Made by a program: the position numbers and the translations under genes | Source: Enoplosus armatus | Taxonomy: Eukaryota; Chordata; Actinopteri; Centrarchiformes; Enoplosidae | Direction: 5' to 3' | Assembly: GCF_043641665.1 (NCBI RefSeq) | Contig: NC_092200.1 | Location: forward strand, 5,985,694-6,049,693 | DNA: 64,000 nucleotides | Part shown: positions 24,897 through 36,620 of the stretch, in pieces | Layout of the letters: every line of letters starts with the position of its first letter | How positions within the stretch are numbered: position 1 is the stretch's first letter | The notes under the pieces: generated by a model | What the model was told of the DNA's origin: nothing | The model's database searches: none | The model's input: the letters and a program-made list of their open reading frames with translations, nothing else

Positions 24897-25419
24897 TTTA
24901 CACACTCACTCACTCATAATGCAGGGCAGCAAAGCACACCGGAGACCTGTCTTGTAAATCTCTTTGTGAAAGCAGCTTTGGGGGGTAGACAGGGGCTTAC
25001 ATACTGAGCCCTGAGGTAGAGCTACAGACTCCACTCCCTCTAACCCCCTGATGGTCTTTCTCCCTCTCCCACACACATACTCTGCACTCTCGTCTTCCCT
25101 CTTCCTCACTTTCCATCCACCCCACATTTCCACCTCCTTTTTTGCCCCTCTCTCACCTTTTCCGTCGCTCCTTCCCTCCCTCCAGCCCTCCCTCTACCCT
25201 CTCTCCTCCCCTCTGTCCCAGCCCGGGCTCCAGAGCACTGGTCCTTAGCCCTGCAGGCTCCCGTGGTGTTGCGGTGACTAATGTCCTGCCTTTGCTCAGA
25301 CAATGAGTTTGAGACTGAGCCGGGAAAGTGTTGAGGAGGGAAAAAGACTCCAGCACCTTTGACAAATGGAACCCTTCGCACTCCCGTGCCCACTGAGGGA
25401 GGCTTTACAATGTCGCGCT

Positions 25420-25700
25420 CCATGCTCCACGTCCTCCGAGGGATGGCTGCAACCCGCAAAGCCGCATCTGGGGGAATATAATGAATTCTTTGGGAAGTCT
25501 AACCTGGCTTTCTTCATGAATAAGATATATTTCCAAAGCATGTCGACCCCTCTTAATAAAAACACCAGTCTGGCAGGAATAGCCAAAGCCGTTTTAGGGC
25601 CCCATGTACACGTTAATATTTCTGTTTCTCTATAAATTTTCTCGGGCCCACTTCTTTCCAGGCCTGTCACTGCAAGGCCAGCCCTACATTTTCCCTGGAA
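25420..25700. promoter_or_regulatory. enhancer-like island in gli3 intron 1
   Basis: A non-repetitive stretch with AATATAATGAATTC, TTCATGAATAAG, CTCTTAATAAAAAC and GTTAATATTT. Long overlapping open frames on both strands reflect its even composition; none resembles a protein. Confidence 0.28.
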
Positions 25701-26569
25701 GGTGGAGCAGCCATGATGACAAACTGTCATTAAAAACGGCTGGAGTCCCTCTCTTTCAAGGAACTCAAACTCTTGGATGCTCCCTCCTCTTCCCCACGCA
25801 CCCTACCCCCCATGCAACCCTGAAAGGAACTGGGCTTTGTCTGTGGAGCAAAGGAGAGAGGAATCCCCCCCTTCAACCCTACCTCCCCTCCCCAAACCCT
25901 GTTCCTCACTCCCTGCGGAGTATTGTTAAAACACAGCCCCCTCTCTTTCCGTGGCCCGGGCTCTTAAAACAGCATGCTTTGCATGAGAAAAAACGATTAG
26001 TCTTCAAATGCTTCGCTGTCAAAGGAGGGCTCTTTCAGGTTGGGGCAGAAATTTGCTCAGATAGTAGAGTTCCCCTTTTGTTTTTCTAAGATGAGGCATT
26101 ATCAGAACCAGGGTCTGTTAGCATTCATTGCTGAGAAGAACACACTAGAGGGGTTTATACGGGATGCCAGACCCCCTCCTTTTCCAACTTGCCCCAAGTC
26201 CGCAGCAGAAGGAAATGAAGGAGCAAAGTGGGGGAAGAGGTACTCATCTAAACATGTTTGGAGAGGAGAGAGAATGTCTGGGCCTGTGCTTCTTTCAGGT
26301 ATTAACCTTGGGATTTACATTTGACATTCAAACAATAGACCCCTCCTTGACCTCCACTCCAGGATGCAGCAAGACTCAGGGATAACTCCCACTGAAAGAC
26401 AACTACAAGCAGCATGGGATTGCAAACACATGGGGTTCACATTGTGAGCATTATTGCATGACAATGCACAACTTAATTACTGGTGTAAGGACAGGAGTTT
26501 TGTTTAGAAAATGCACAGTTGACAATATAGTTTTTTCTCGCTCAGATCAAATAATTCTGGAGGAAAGAA

Positions 26570-26572
<3 letters not shown>

Positions 26573-26618
<46 letters not shown>
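26573..26618 (+). repeat. (GT)23 microsatellite
   Basis: A perfect 46-base GT array in gli3 intron 1. Confidence 0.97.
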
Positions 26619-26620
<2 letters not shown>

Positions 26621-28081
26621 TGGTGTCTTGGAGTAGACAGAGCCTGACTCATGGCCTCACACATCAAGAAGCAGGGGTAAGTGACAGATCATTGTTCACA
26701 GCAAGCAGCCAGTTCATCTGTCCCCCAATCACCCACCCCGGACGAGAAAGCACAGACCCCCTCACGGATGCCACAACCGGCTCCCATCAAAGCTGACACA
26801 ATGCCACATGTGCAATAACAGCCCCGGCCCCGGGAAACTGTGTCTTTAGGCGCTGAACTTTACACACAGCCCACAAGCAAATGGGCCCCAAACCAAAGCA
26901 CTTCACCTCTTGCTGCTATACTTCACACCGCAGACTTAAAGACATTTTTACGGCAGCTACAGCAAACAGAGGAGGGGATGAGCGGCACCCACATGCAGGC
27001 GTGACCTGTCCTGTTTCTCCTCAAGTATGTGAGAAAAGAAAACGCAGCCGCTGGCTGGCACACCCGGCCTTCTCACTCACAAACCTGCATATCTGTAATA
27101 AAATGGACCATGACCTACAACAGGGCTCATGTTAAGCTGTAAAATACAACGTAATCGATCGTAAATTCAAATCACTTGATTCAAATTTATTTGACTGTTT
27201 TCACTCTTTCTTTTCCCTTTTTTATTGCCGTCTTCGGTGCCTCGTTCTGGGAGAGCAGTTGACCAGACTAATTGTCAGGTCCAGTTGGAGTTTCCAACAG
27301 GCCAAAGCCATGGAAAACAAACCAGCCCTCTCTCAGCCCCAGCTAAGGCAACTTGAGCTCCCACTTTTTTTCCTCCCATTTCTTATTTCTTCAGACAAAT
27401 GAAAAAAAGTTGCATCCACGAGAGAGGGAAAGGGAAAAAGAGACTAAATAAAAACTAAACATGTGTGTTTGTGTATGAGTGAGAGGAGAAGAGACAGAGA
27501 GAGAGAAGTGTGAATGAGCAGCAGAATGCATGTACATGCATGCATTTCGAGTGTGGTGAGGTGCAGGACGGTTGTGTCAGTATGCTGTTTGCAAAAGCCC
27601 CAAGTGTATTAAGATTCCTGAATGTGTGTAATATACATATCTGAAATTACAGTACGATATCTTGAGTCTCACACACTCTTCATCGCCACTTTCCCCCCAC
27701 CGTACGCACGCCTTATCCAAAGACATCACCCAGCTTGAAAGGTGCCTTTAGCAGGCTCCTTGAAGCGGGGAGCGGGGGTCCCGCTCTGGGACAATGATGG
27801 TTGAGGTGGAGGGGAGCCGGGGGAGCAGGAACACATAGCATATTAAATCTGCTGGCGGAGCTGGGTCGTCCGCGCGGAGAGCCAGAGAGCCAGATCTGAG
27901 GCATGCCCTGAAGGGATGGCTGGGCCTGGGGATTAGGAGGCCAAGGAGAAGCCCTTGCACACCCGAAGACCCCTTCTTGTCTCTGCTCGCACGCAAATGC
28001 ATCCAGACGTTTTGACGCTTCTCAGGTTTGCCATCTCAGCCCAACTTTTCATAGCACTCCTCAGCGCCTCGCAAACCACAC

Positions 28082-28084
<3 letters not shown>

Positions 28085-28114
<30 letters not shown>
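28085..28114 (+). repeat. (CA)15 microsatellite
   Basis: A perfect CA array in gli3 intron 1. Confidence 0.97.
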
Positions 28115-28115
<1 letters not shown>

Positions 28116-28589
28116 TTCCCCCACTCTCATGCATAGCCTTTTTTTCCTCAATCACTACCTCTGTCTGACTTGTCCTCTTTCTTTCCCCGCTGTGTCTGTT
28201 TCATTTGATGTCAACATATCAAAGTACCAAATCATCAAAGTGAGAGATTTCTTTTGGGGGCCATCTACTCAACTGCAGCAGTTATATGCAAGGGAAGCAA
28301 CAGCTAATCAAATTATACAGGGAATAACTCCAAACTTTCACTGGTCAGGTGGTTACTGTGTATTTTAAAACTTATAATCATTGTTACTATTTACACCTCT
28401 GTGTGATTCCTGTGACCTCCCAAGAAACAGGATCATTTAGAAAAAACACAAAACGGGGAAAACACACAACCTGCAGAAAAACCTGCAAAGCAAGCGAGCT
28501 AACACTAAAAATAAACTACAGTCCTCATTATCTTAAGGAAAATCAACTTCCTCACATTACCCTCGTTTTAACAAAACATTTGCCACCTC

Positions 28590-28880
28590 TTTGTGGGCTT
28601 CAGGTCGCAGCATTAGCACAACAACACAGCTCATTAGGGCCGCTCGCATACAAACCTGATAACAGGTATTATTCCTGCAGGGTGTAAAAGGCCTGAGGAC
28701 AGAACCTGACTTTAGTTGTGAATGCAAGGCCCTTAAAAAGAGGAGAGGGCCATACCTCAAAAGCTAATAGCATGTCATCTCCCCGCAGTAACATGACAGC
28801 CCCTATTCTGCCAGGTCGCCAGGTCACGGGTGTACGGGGCCAGTGTCGCTATGCATAATTTTACTTAAAGGAGTGCTTTA
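28590..28880. promoter_or_regulatory. enhancer-like island in gli3 intron 1
   Basis: It contains CAGCTCATTAGGGCC, CTGATAACAGGTATTATTCC, AGCTAATAGCATGTC and an octamer-like ATGCATAATTTT. Sequence complexity is high relative to the flanks. Confidence 0.3.
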
Positions 28881-30269
28881 AAGTTGAGATAAAACAGTAC
28901 GCTGCTGCTATCTGACGGACTGACTCCTGCAGAGGGAAACGTTATCCGCCTGCTCTTCACGCGTGGAGCTGAAGAAGCAGGGAACGGCAGTGATACATCG
29001 TTGCTGGCTACAGTAAGCGAATGGCTCTGAGTTGTGCATCTCATTCCAGCAGATTAGCATCTTAAACACTGCTGCATTCATCACTGCTGCTGCATCATAA
29101 TGAAACAAAGTCCTTTATTTTTGGTAAAGGTGCACCTGTTTGACACCAGTATCCCCCTCTGCAGTTTCCTTTAAGTAAAATTTAATAGTACCAAAAACAA
29201 TATTAAGTGTCCGCATATAATATTCATACATATTTATCATTGGATAGTGATTTTTTTCACAATGTTAAGCTATTTTATATATGTGTTATTATATATCACA
29301 TACCACACTACAAATTTTACTGACCTGTTCTACTGAGCCACATGTGATGTAAAAACAGAAATTAAACGTAGTTGTGTTTAACGTTGTTCGATAGAATATT
29401 AAATCCCAAAATGTCACCAATGTATCTCTCACCACTTAATTTAATCACACTTAATTTAAGTCTTGTGGAAAATATATCGTATTTTATATTTTGCCTACAC
29501 TTTGAAAATGCAATCATAATTATGGCCTCAAATAGTAATTATATAGAGGCAATTATAAGGTATTTATAAGTGCCAGTTTTATTTTAAAATGAATAACAAG
29601 TCACAAGCCAGAAAAAAGCAAAACATATAGGGGGGATGCATAGCTCTATTTGTTTAATCTCAATAAAGAAATTCTCATTACAAATGATTTTCATGATGTC
29701 ATTTCAAAATATAAAATATTAGGCCTAAAATCCGAGTGGTTTCAGGCCTGATCCGTCTATTCATTCTTTTTCATGTTAACTGAGCTGAATCATTGACATA
29801 ACACTGATTCATTTCCTACTTGTAGGCCCTGTAAAAATGTTATTTTGTTATTATAAATTTAACAGGAGTCATATTAAATGACAGTTACATGACAGTCCCC
29901 TTTCTAATTTTATTAGACAAATGTAACCAAGACCTGCAAAAACTCTGCTCAAAGCCAAATCCGCAGCCAAGATGAATGATGGAACAGCCTCGTAAAAATA
30001 GCTAAAAGGAGATTTTTATCTGTGTGAACTTGTGCTGTTAAACATCTTATTTGGTGTGTTCACTCGCTGCCCCGTCTCAGGGCAGCCAGACCTCCGTTAA
30101 TAATTTGCCAAGTGTCAAAAAAAGGAGGATTTGAGCTGCACCGCATGGCTGAGCACCTCAGACCCTCGTCATCTGTATGAAACCCGAGAGCAGACAAGCA
30201 GATAAAATGTGGAACAGCTGGCGAGGACAGGAGGGAAAGTTTCAAACAAATATCCACACATGTGGAGGC

Positions 30270-30590
30270 TCGGGGGCTCTCAAACGTTTTCATGTCCCGG
30301 ACCCCCAAAATGAACACACAGACTTCTGTTAGAGAGATTTTTTTTTTCACCCTCCATGTGGGAGTTTGTTTTTTCAGTGTTGATTTTGTTTTTAAATGAA
30401 AGTCTGTCTATGAAAGGGACAAACCTGTGACTGTATTAGTCCTTCTTATCCATTTTTAATTGTGATAAATCCAGTGAATTCTAATAAACTAAATTATAGT
30501 GACTTTACACCATTTCTAATTTTGCTTGGGGCCCCATAAAACCTCCCATATGGACCCCTGCAGTGCCACAGACCCCACTGTAATGGCACA
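30270..30590. repeat. possible ancient interspersed repeat ('cggacccc' type)
   Basis: The left end carries CATGTCCCGGACCCCCAAAA and the right end GGACCCCTGCAGTGCCACAG. I associate this pairing with a common fish element that begins in 'tctcaaac...cggacccc'. It has no coding capacity, and no second copy in the window supports it. Confidence 0.3.
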
Positions 30591-31644
30591 TGCACATGCC
30601 TTCAAACACGCCATGATGTATCCTCAAACATTTTCCTTTTCACATAATAATTCCAAAACTTCTAAATACTTAGACTCTTATCAGGTTTGCAGATACTGAC
30701 ACTCTGCAGAAAATAACATGGAAACACAAAGAACTATTTCACCGCACTTGTTTAAAAATATCTGTTCAGTGCAAAATCAGAAACTAAATGAGGGGATGGT
30801 GAGGACATATTCTGCAGTGAAAATATTTCTTGTGGATATCAAAATAATTGACTTGTAAGGTTTGAAAATTATGTAGCAATGTTTGAGTTGCACAAAGGTT
30901 TTAAAATTAAATATGTTTAAATGTTGAAAGGTCAAGGCCAGGGTCAGTCACAGACTTGGATGGATTTAAAAACTATAATAGTGTCCGAGCATGTCCATGT
31001 AACTGTTTCTACAGATCTCTTAACCGGATAAACCGAATCAATAACAGACTCTGAAATATGATCACACATGCACATAAATATGCATGCCCCCACCTCCCTG
31101 CCTCACCCACCCCCCACGCGCGTTTCTTCAGGCAAAAGTCCAATAAAGTTTCATGTCTGCTGAAGTTCATAAAGTTACAGTTCAAAACTCCCAACAGAAT
31201 GACACGTGTTTCTTCTGTCTTATAACATCACCAAAGATCCGAAAACACGTTTTTCATTACTACCAAACTTTAAGCAACTTCAAACTAGTTTTAAAATGCG
31301 CATCTGTCTGTCGGATACTTGTTAAGTGTGCCATCCGGGGTTTCTAACAACCAACACTTATTTCACAGAGAATAAATCACACCCAGGCCAAGTGTGCCAC
31401 AGTCTGCGGTGCATTTCGGCTGTTTTTGGGATCCCAGATCGAAGCTTTTCATCGTTGTTTAAAAAGCTGCTGTTTCATACCAGTGTTTCTTCTGTTAATC
31501 CACTCCATGTCTACATCTGAACTTGTATGAAATTCCATCGTTTTGAAACGTGAAACCGCCGCTGCTTCATAAAGTCTGACTGCCTCTCTTTAACTAAACT
31601 TTAAAAGTAGACGCATACTAATCCGCCTGTGTGGATTTACTTAC

Positions 31645-32200
31645 TTCTTTCTGGGTGATTTCCCCTCAAATTCTTGACTTTTATCTTCACAGAAAAAAAT
31701 GGTTCGGCTTCTCTCTTCGTCTTCTTCTCTTCCTAAGTTGCAGATGTGCCTCTGGAGTTGCCTGGGACTTTCTGTTTTTTTTTTTTACGCTGCAACTCCA
31801 ACTCCAAAACGGCGCTGCCAGAGTTTTTCCTCTTGCCTGTCTTTCTCCTCCTTCTCACAGTTTGCTGTGTTCAACCACCGCCGGACTAACACCATCAGCC
31901 TCCCGATAATATCTGCCGATAGCAGACCGCAGATGTGCGTAAAAACAACAGAAGCGTCAGAGAAGCGCATGGAGAGTTGTTGTTACATTTATTGCGCTTT
32001 TTCGAGGAGAAGAGAGAGGGCGAAGTGTGGGACTCCAGCTGCTCCTTCCTTCGCTTGACTCCTCCCTTCGGATTGCTCCCTCCTTTACTCGCTGCCTCCC
32101 TCCTTTTTTATTTTGTGTACCCCTTTCTTTCTTTCTTTCTTTCTTTCTTCTTCTCGGTCTTTTTCTTTCTTTAAGCCAACATTTTTTTGAAACTTTAATC
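31645..32200 (-). promoter_or_regulatory. gli3: candidate gli3 non-coding exon 1 and promoter region
   Basis: Gli3 genes start with a non-coding exon some kilobases upstream of the ATG exon. On the minus strand, the sequence to the right of 31645 is followed by a strong donor (GAA|GTAAGT, donor at 31639-31644), and the stretch 31690-32100 is richer in CpG and GC than its surroundings. A polypurine GAAA tract (TTTC repeat on plus, 32123-32149) lies at its upstream edge. I cannot fix the transcription start and see no clear TATA box. Other donors could be used. Confidence 0.4.
32123..32149 (+). repeat. (TTTC)n / polypurine tract at the gli3 5' end
   Basis: A tandem TTTC repeat inside a longer pyrimidine stretch. 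On the gli3 sense strand it is a GAAA tract next to the presumed promoter. Confidence 0.9.
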
Positions 32201-34744
32201 CTAGTTAGTCCTAATATTACAACAGTAAACTCAGTTTGCACACCTTCCTTTTCCTCATAGGCCTTTGCAGCACATTAGCAAGTCTACAACTGACCCAAGT
32301 TAGGAAAAAAAATGTTTTCACCGACAAGGGAGTTAGGTTTTGATTATCTTTGGCCTGATTTTCCTGTTCGTTTTCTCCATGTTTGTAACTAAGTTACAGT
32401 GTTTGAATGAAATAGGTTATGCAGTGGACCACATCAGATACTCTACTGGGTCTCTGCCTTATAAAAGACACTGTGTTTTCACCTGCTAAAACTGCACCGG
32501 TGCAGTTTAACATAAATTAAAGCTGCCAGTCACTTTTCACAAAAGTTAAAAGAACAGCAAGAAATATGTTGTTCTCTGTACATTTACAGAAATCTCTATA
32601 ATTGAGCTTACTGGACATATTGCTAACATCACTTTCTGCATAATGTCAACCTGCGTAACTTAAAATGATTGCCATCAAAACAGAACAACATTAGCATCAA
32701 ATTGAATGTACATCTTTTTAAATTGCATTGCTAAAATACAAATCCTGCATAACATGACAACTGTTTGGATAGATTTTGTAATAATGAGGATTTTTTTTAC
32801 GAGTAATTAAATTAAACAGTGATGTATAAAGTGATATTTTTTACTGCTTGGATCCAGGTATTTCACAAATGCCATGTTTTAAAAAAAAACAATTTACATT
32901 ATGGAGCAAATCTTACTCATCTATTGAAAAGTGTCTCCTGGGCTCAGCCTTCAGAGTGATACCCAATGCTGCCGTAAAGCACGGGGAAGCCTTCCTGTAG
33001 GGTTAGGTTATAATCAATATACATAATCAATATACAGGGAAATTATGTGGTAAGAGAGGTCTTTTGGGTGTTGTTTCAATCAATGAAGAGGTGGGAGTTT
33101 GGAGAGGAAAATCACCAGTTAATCGTTTAACCAGGATTTGAATGTGTGTGTGTGTGGCCAAGAGGTCAAGTCCATCACGCCACAGTTAGTGTATTTATCA
33201 TGATTGCAACACACATCCAATCAGCTACTGTGGCAAAAAAAGTCTGTAATTTAAAGGAATTTTCTGTTTAAGAAATAATAATAATAATCAGTCTCCTGGT
33301 GCTAATAAAGTCTGCATTGACTAATTACTGCCTTAATCAATGAGAGCCTCTTCTGTCACAACTGTCAACGTCTTTGTCATCAATAAACCTCCAAATGTTT
33401 GACTCTGGTTTTGTCAGAATATGAAGATGGATTTTGAATGTAAAAGTTATGCGACTGTGACGAGCCTTTGAGGAACTATTTTAAATATTCCAGTGCAAAA
33501 CATGGTTTGACTTCAACTCAGATTGTGTCTTTATTCATCAATTAATCTACGGATACAGAGACTATCAAAATAAAAGCAAGTGTTTATTTTTGATGATATT
33601 AAATTACAATCCAGACATAATAAATAAGGTTATGAGTAAAAGAAGAAACAAATACGGAAATGCTACAATAATAGAATATGAGCTATGATATAAATCAGTG
33701 TCAATACAATGAAAATGCTTGTGTCCGTGACGACAGGAAGTCGGGCAAAGAGAGGAGACAGTCAAAGGTGCTCTGTAAGACACGACTAATTCTCCTGTCA
33801 GTTTGTCAGGCGGTGCTCATCTGGCCTGGACTACACAGAGATAAAGTCCTTGTTATGAATCTCTCAAAGAGAATCTGAGGAACGTGGAGGTGGGGGCGAG
33901 GTGGGGGAGAACAAGAGGGGAAAGGAGGAGGGGGTGGAGGGGTGCACATGGGCATCAGTAGGGTTAGCGGCTCCCGAAAGTATTTCATCAAAGAGGGCCA
34001 GGATCCTGGGGATTGAGATTCTGCCTGGAGGCAAGTAACCAATGGTCTCCCAAGAACATATTCCAGAGTAGGGCTCGCAGAGCCAAAGCACACATCAAAA
34101 GCACCTCTGTAGCCAAAGCGATTCTGGAGGAGAAAAAAAGGGGTTCGGGTCCCTTCTTGGCCCCCTTTAAGCCCCAGATCTCACCCCAATTAAGAAGGAA
34201 CTACTGTTTGTTCCAGACCCTGAGATCCACAGACAGGGAGGTGTACTCACTAAGGTAGACACTCAGGCATGCTCACAAACACACACACCATAACCAACCA
34301 CAAGCACGCACACAAGCATTGCATATTGTCACTTTTCCCTCACGGCACAATCAAGAATCTAAAACAAATCCCGTGCACTGAAGATCAACATCTGTGTCCT
34401 GTGCCTATTTTTCAAAAAATGACCAACTGACAGAGTGTGTTTCCAGTTTCAGCCATGATCTCACTGAAATAATATGTAGCGCTCAGTGTGTCCATGTATG
34501 TTACACGAGTAACAGTAAATCAATACTTGGCAAAATGTTGTGTAGGCATTTGGATTTTTGCCTTTAATTCTTCGCCGCTGGACAGATGTCACTGTGAAAT
34601 GGATACGGCAGAATAAGCATATTATATCCACACAGATGTGACTGCTGGAAATGCACTGGCTGCATGAACACAGGAATGACAGAAGCTCCTGTGTTTTTCA
34701 CAGCAAAAAGTCAGTATTTTAAGATGAATGAATGTTTAAAGTGT

Positions 34745-35146
34745 CTTCAGTTAATATTGACTTGATTAAAAGTAGCCACACCACAGTATGAAAATACTGT
34801 AAAAGTCTTGCATTCAAATATGTACATATTATTGGATTACTATTATGTGCAAGCAGCATTTTAATGCTTTCAAGGTGGAGATATTTTTGAGTTTTACATA
34901 CACTGTATGTGTACACACAAATGTATCACATCTTATAAGACGATCCTGCATGTGTTTGACCTGCAAAGTAATCAGTTACTATAGCTGTCAAATAAATGCA
35001 GTGGTGTGTTAGAAGTGTTAATGTTAAAAAAGTATAAAGTATAAAGTGACATAAAATGGGAATACTCAAGTGAAGTGGTAGCTCAAAATTGTACTTAAGT
35101 ACAGTACTTGAGTAAATGTACTTAGTTACTTTCCATTACTGGCAAC
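34745..35146 (-). mobile_element. 'GTACTTAAGTAC' non-autonomous interspersed element, minus copy
   Basis: The right part (35046-35146) is a diverged reverse complement of 41768-41870. Shared blocks include CTCAAAATTGTACTTAAG and GTACTTAGTTAC. The left part (AAAAGTCTTGCATTCAAA, GCAAGCAGCATTTTAATG) matches what I remember of the body of this teleost repeat. No coding capacity is seen. The left border is approximate. Confidence 0.65.
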
Positions 35147-35363
35147 ACATAACCTTCCTTTGAGCTGCCAAGTCTAAACATAAACTACATATAGGTTTTT
35201 AAATGGGTCAGTCCACCTAAATTACAACAAAATACAGTCTTTTTACATTTGGAACTATTTTCTACCAAAGAAAGAAGTTCCCTATGGAAACTGTTGACAG
35301 GATTCTGTGGATTATTCTTAAATATTTATCTATAATTGTGATCTGTGGATTATTGAGCGTAAT

Positions 35364-35536
35364 AAGGATGGTGGCCTAGTGGTTAAGACGCATACCATTT
35401 AACTGCAATATTCCAGGTTTGAAACCCGCCAGGGATCCTTGTTGCATGTCATATCCCCCTCTGACTTGTTATGTTGTCTCCCTGTCTGTCTCATACTCTG
35501 TCACTGTTTAATAAAAAAAGGCAAAACACCCATCTT
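35364..35536 (+). mobile_element. tRNA-derived SINE
   Basis: The element has a tRNA-like head with an A-box (GGTGGCCTAGTGGTTAAG at 35370-35387) and a B-box-like GGTTTGAAACCC (35417-35428), followed by a fish-type body with GTTGCATGTC and an A-rich end with AATAAAAAAAGG. It matches a SINE family I know to be common in percomorph fish. The B-box has lost the expected CG (GGTTCGA to GGTTTGA), so the copy is old and probably inactive. Confidence 0.8.
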
Positions 35537-36279
35537 AAAAAGAACAAGAGGACAATGTTCCTGGTGAAAGATTTTGTTTGTGTCGTTCTGAATCACAAAT
35601 TTCATATTCAAGAAGATGATTATAACAAACGCTTTAACGATTTATTTTAACACTTGATCTTGATCTGGTGTCCTGGTCGCTGTCCTTAGAAAACCTTTCA
35701 TGATTCATATTCATATAATTGAATGGGGTTTTAAATAGTTTATTTAGCTTAAGAAGTAGGAGAATTTTCTCAACCCATAAAGGAACACTAAATCCCTCAG
35801 TAAATCTGAAAACTAACCAAATTTGTAGACAGCAACAATAAGGTACCGTAAAACTGCAATTATAAGGCTCGTTGTCCCCCTCTTTCACTCCCCATGTTTC
35901 CTGTCGGTATCAACACTCTCTACATCTAATAAAGGATTTACTCAGAGTGTTTGCTTGCGCTTAATCTTAGGACTACAAGTGCAAGTGTGCCAACCAACAA
36001 ATGACTACAGCCACTTGACACTGGGCCTGTTTGCCAGGGACAAACATACCACAAAGGAGAGCTCCGTGACCTCTAGTCCTCTGTCAGGAGAGCCGTGGAC
36101 ATAGAAAAGTCTCTTTCTACCACTTTCCCTTCTCTCTTCATGTTGTTTTTCCTCCCCTCTTTCCTTTTTCTCACATGTACTGTACCTGTACACACTTGTA
36201 CATTCAGGACACTAAACACAGCACTCCCCTCTTCTCCTCCCAACATCCCTCCTCCCCTCCCTGCCGGAGGTATCGGGTG

Positions 36280-36620
36280 GCTTGAGTGGGCCATTAGTGT
36301 GAATGACTGATAAGACTCTCAGCTCCCAAATAATCAGAAAAGGATATTTGCAGTTATTTTGAATCCGTCAGAAATAATAAACGCCAAACTATATCCACTT
36401 GGGCTATTTAAGCAATTTCCCCGTGATAACATCCCGTGGGGATTTCATGTGGAATCCAAATGACGACATAATAAAACCACGACGCCTGCACCCCCTTATC
36501 AGGCCGGATTAAAAGGGAATAATGAAACAGAGAAGGGTTTGGAGCCTTGTGTGGTATGAATATGATTATCTAATGGACTCCAATGGAAAGGCATGTTAAT
36601 TCCACATTAACGCGAGACCT
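36280..36620. promoter_or_regulatory. enhancer-like island upstream of gli3
   Basis: It lies about 4 kb upstream of the presumed gli3 start and contains GGCCATTAGTGTGAATGAC, CAAATAATCAG, an SRF-like CTATTTAAGC, CCGTGATAACATCCCG and AAAGGGAATAATG. It is of even composition and free of simple repeats, bounded by CT-rich DNA. Confidence 0.35.

Larger units (their letters stand above)
15289..31644 (-). other. gli3: gli3 intron 1
   Basis: This intron of about 16.4 kb lies between the candidate non-coding first exon and the first coding exon. The acceptor next to 15288 is well formed. The donor is a match to GTAAGT at 31639-31644. It contains long CA/GT microsatellites (17079-17116, 22959-23016, 26573-26618, 28085-28114), CT-rich tracts and several islands that look like non-coding regulatory sequence. 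No open reading frame inside it resembles a protein I recognise. The right border depends on the exon 1 call and is less certain than the left. Confidence 0.6.

Noticed and set aside
25604..26089. Open reading frame of 161 codons on plus, inside gli3 intron 1
   Set aside because: The composition is Pro/Leu-rich from CT-rich DNA, there is no recognisable domain, and a comparable open frame overlaps on the opposite strand (25296-25730).
28081..28114. Possible CRISPR-like tandem array
   Set aside because: It is a simple CA dinucleotide repeat in vertebrate DNA. No spaced direct repeats of CRISPR type occur anywhere in the window.
35370..35430. tRNA gene candidate (A-box and B-box present)
   Set aside because: It cannot fold as an intact tRNA, the B-box has decayed (GGTTTGA), and the downstream body is that of a SINE.
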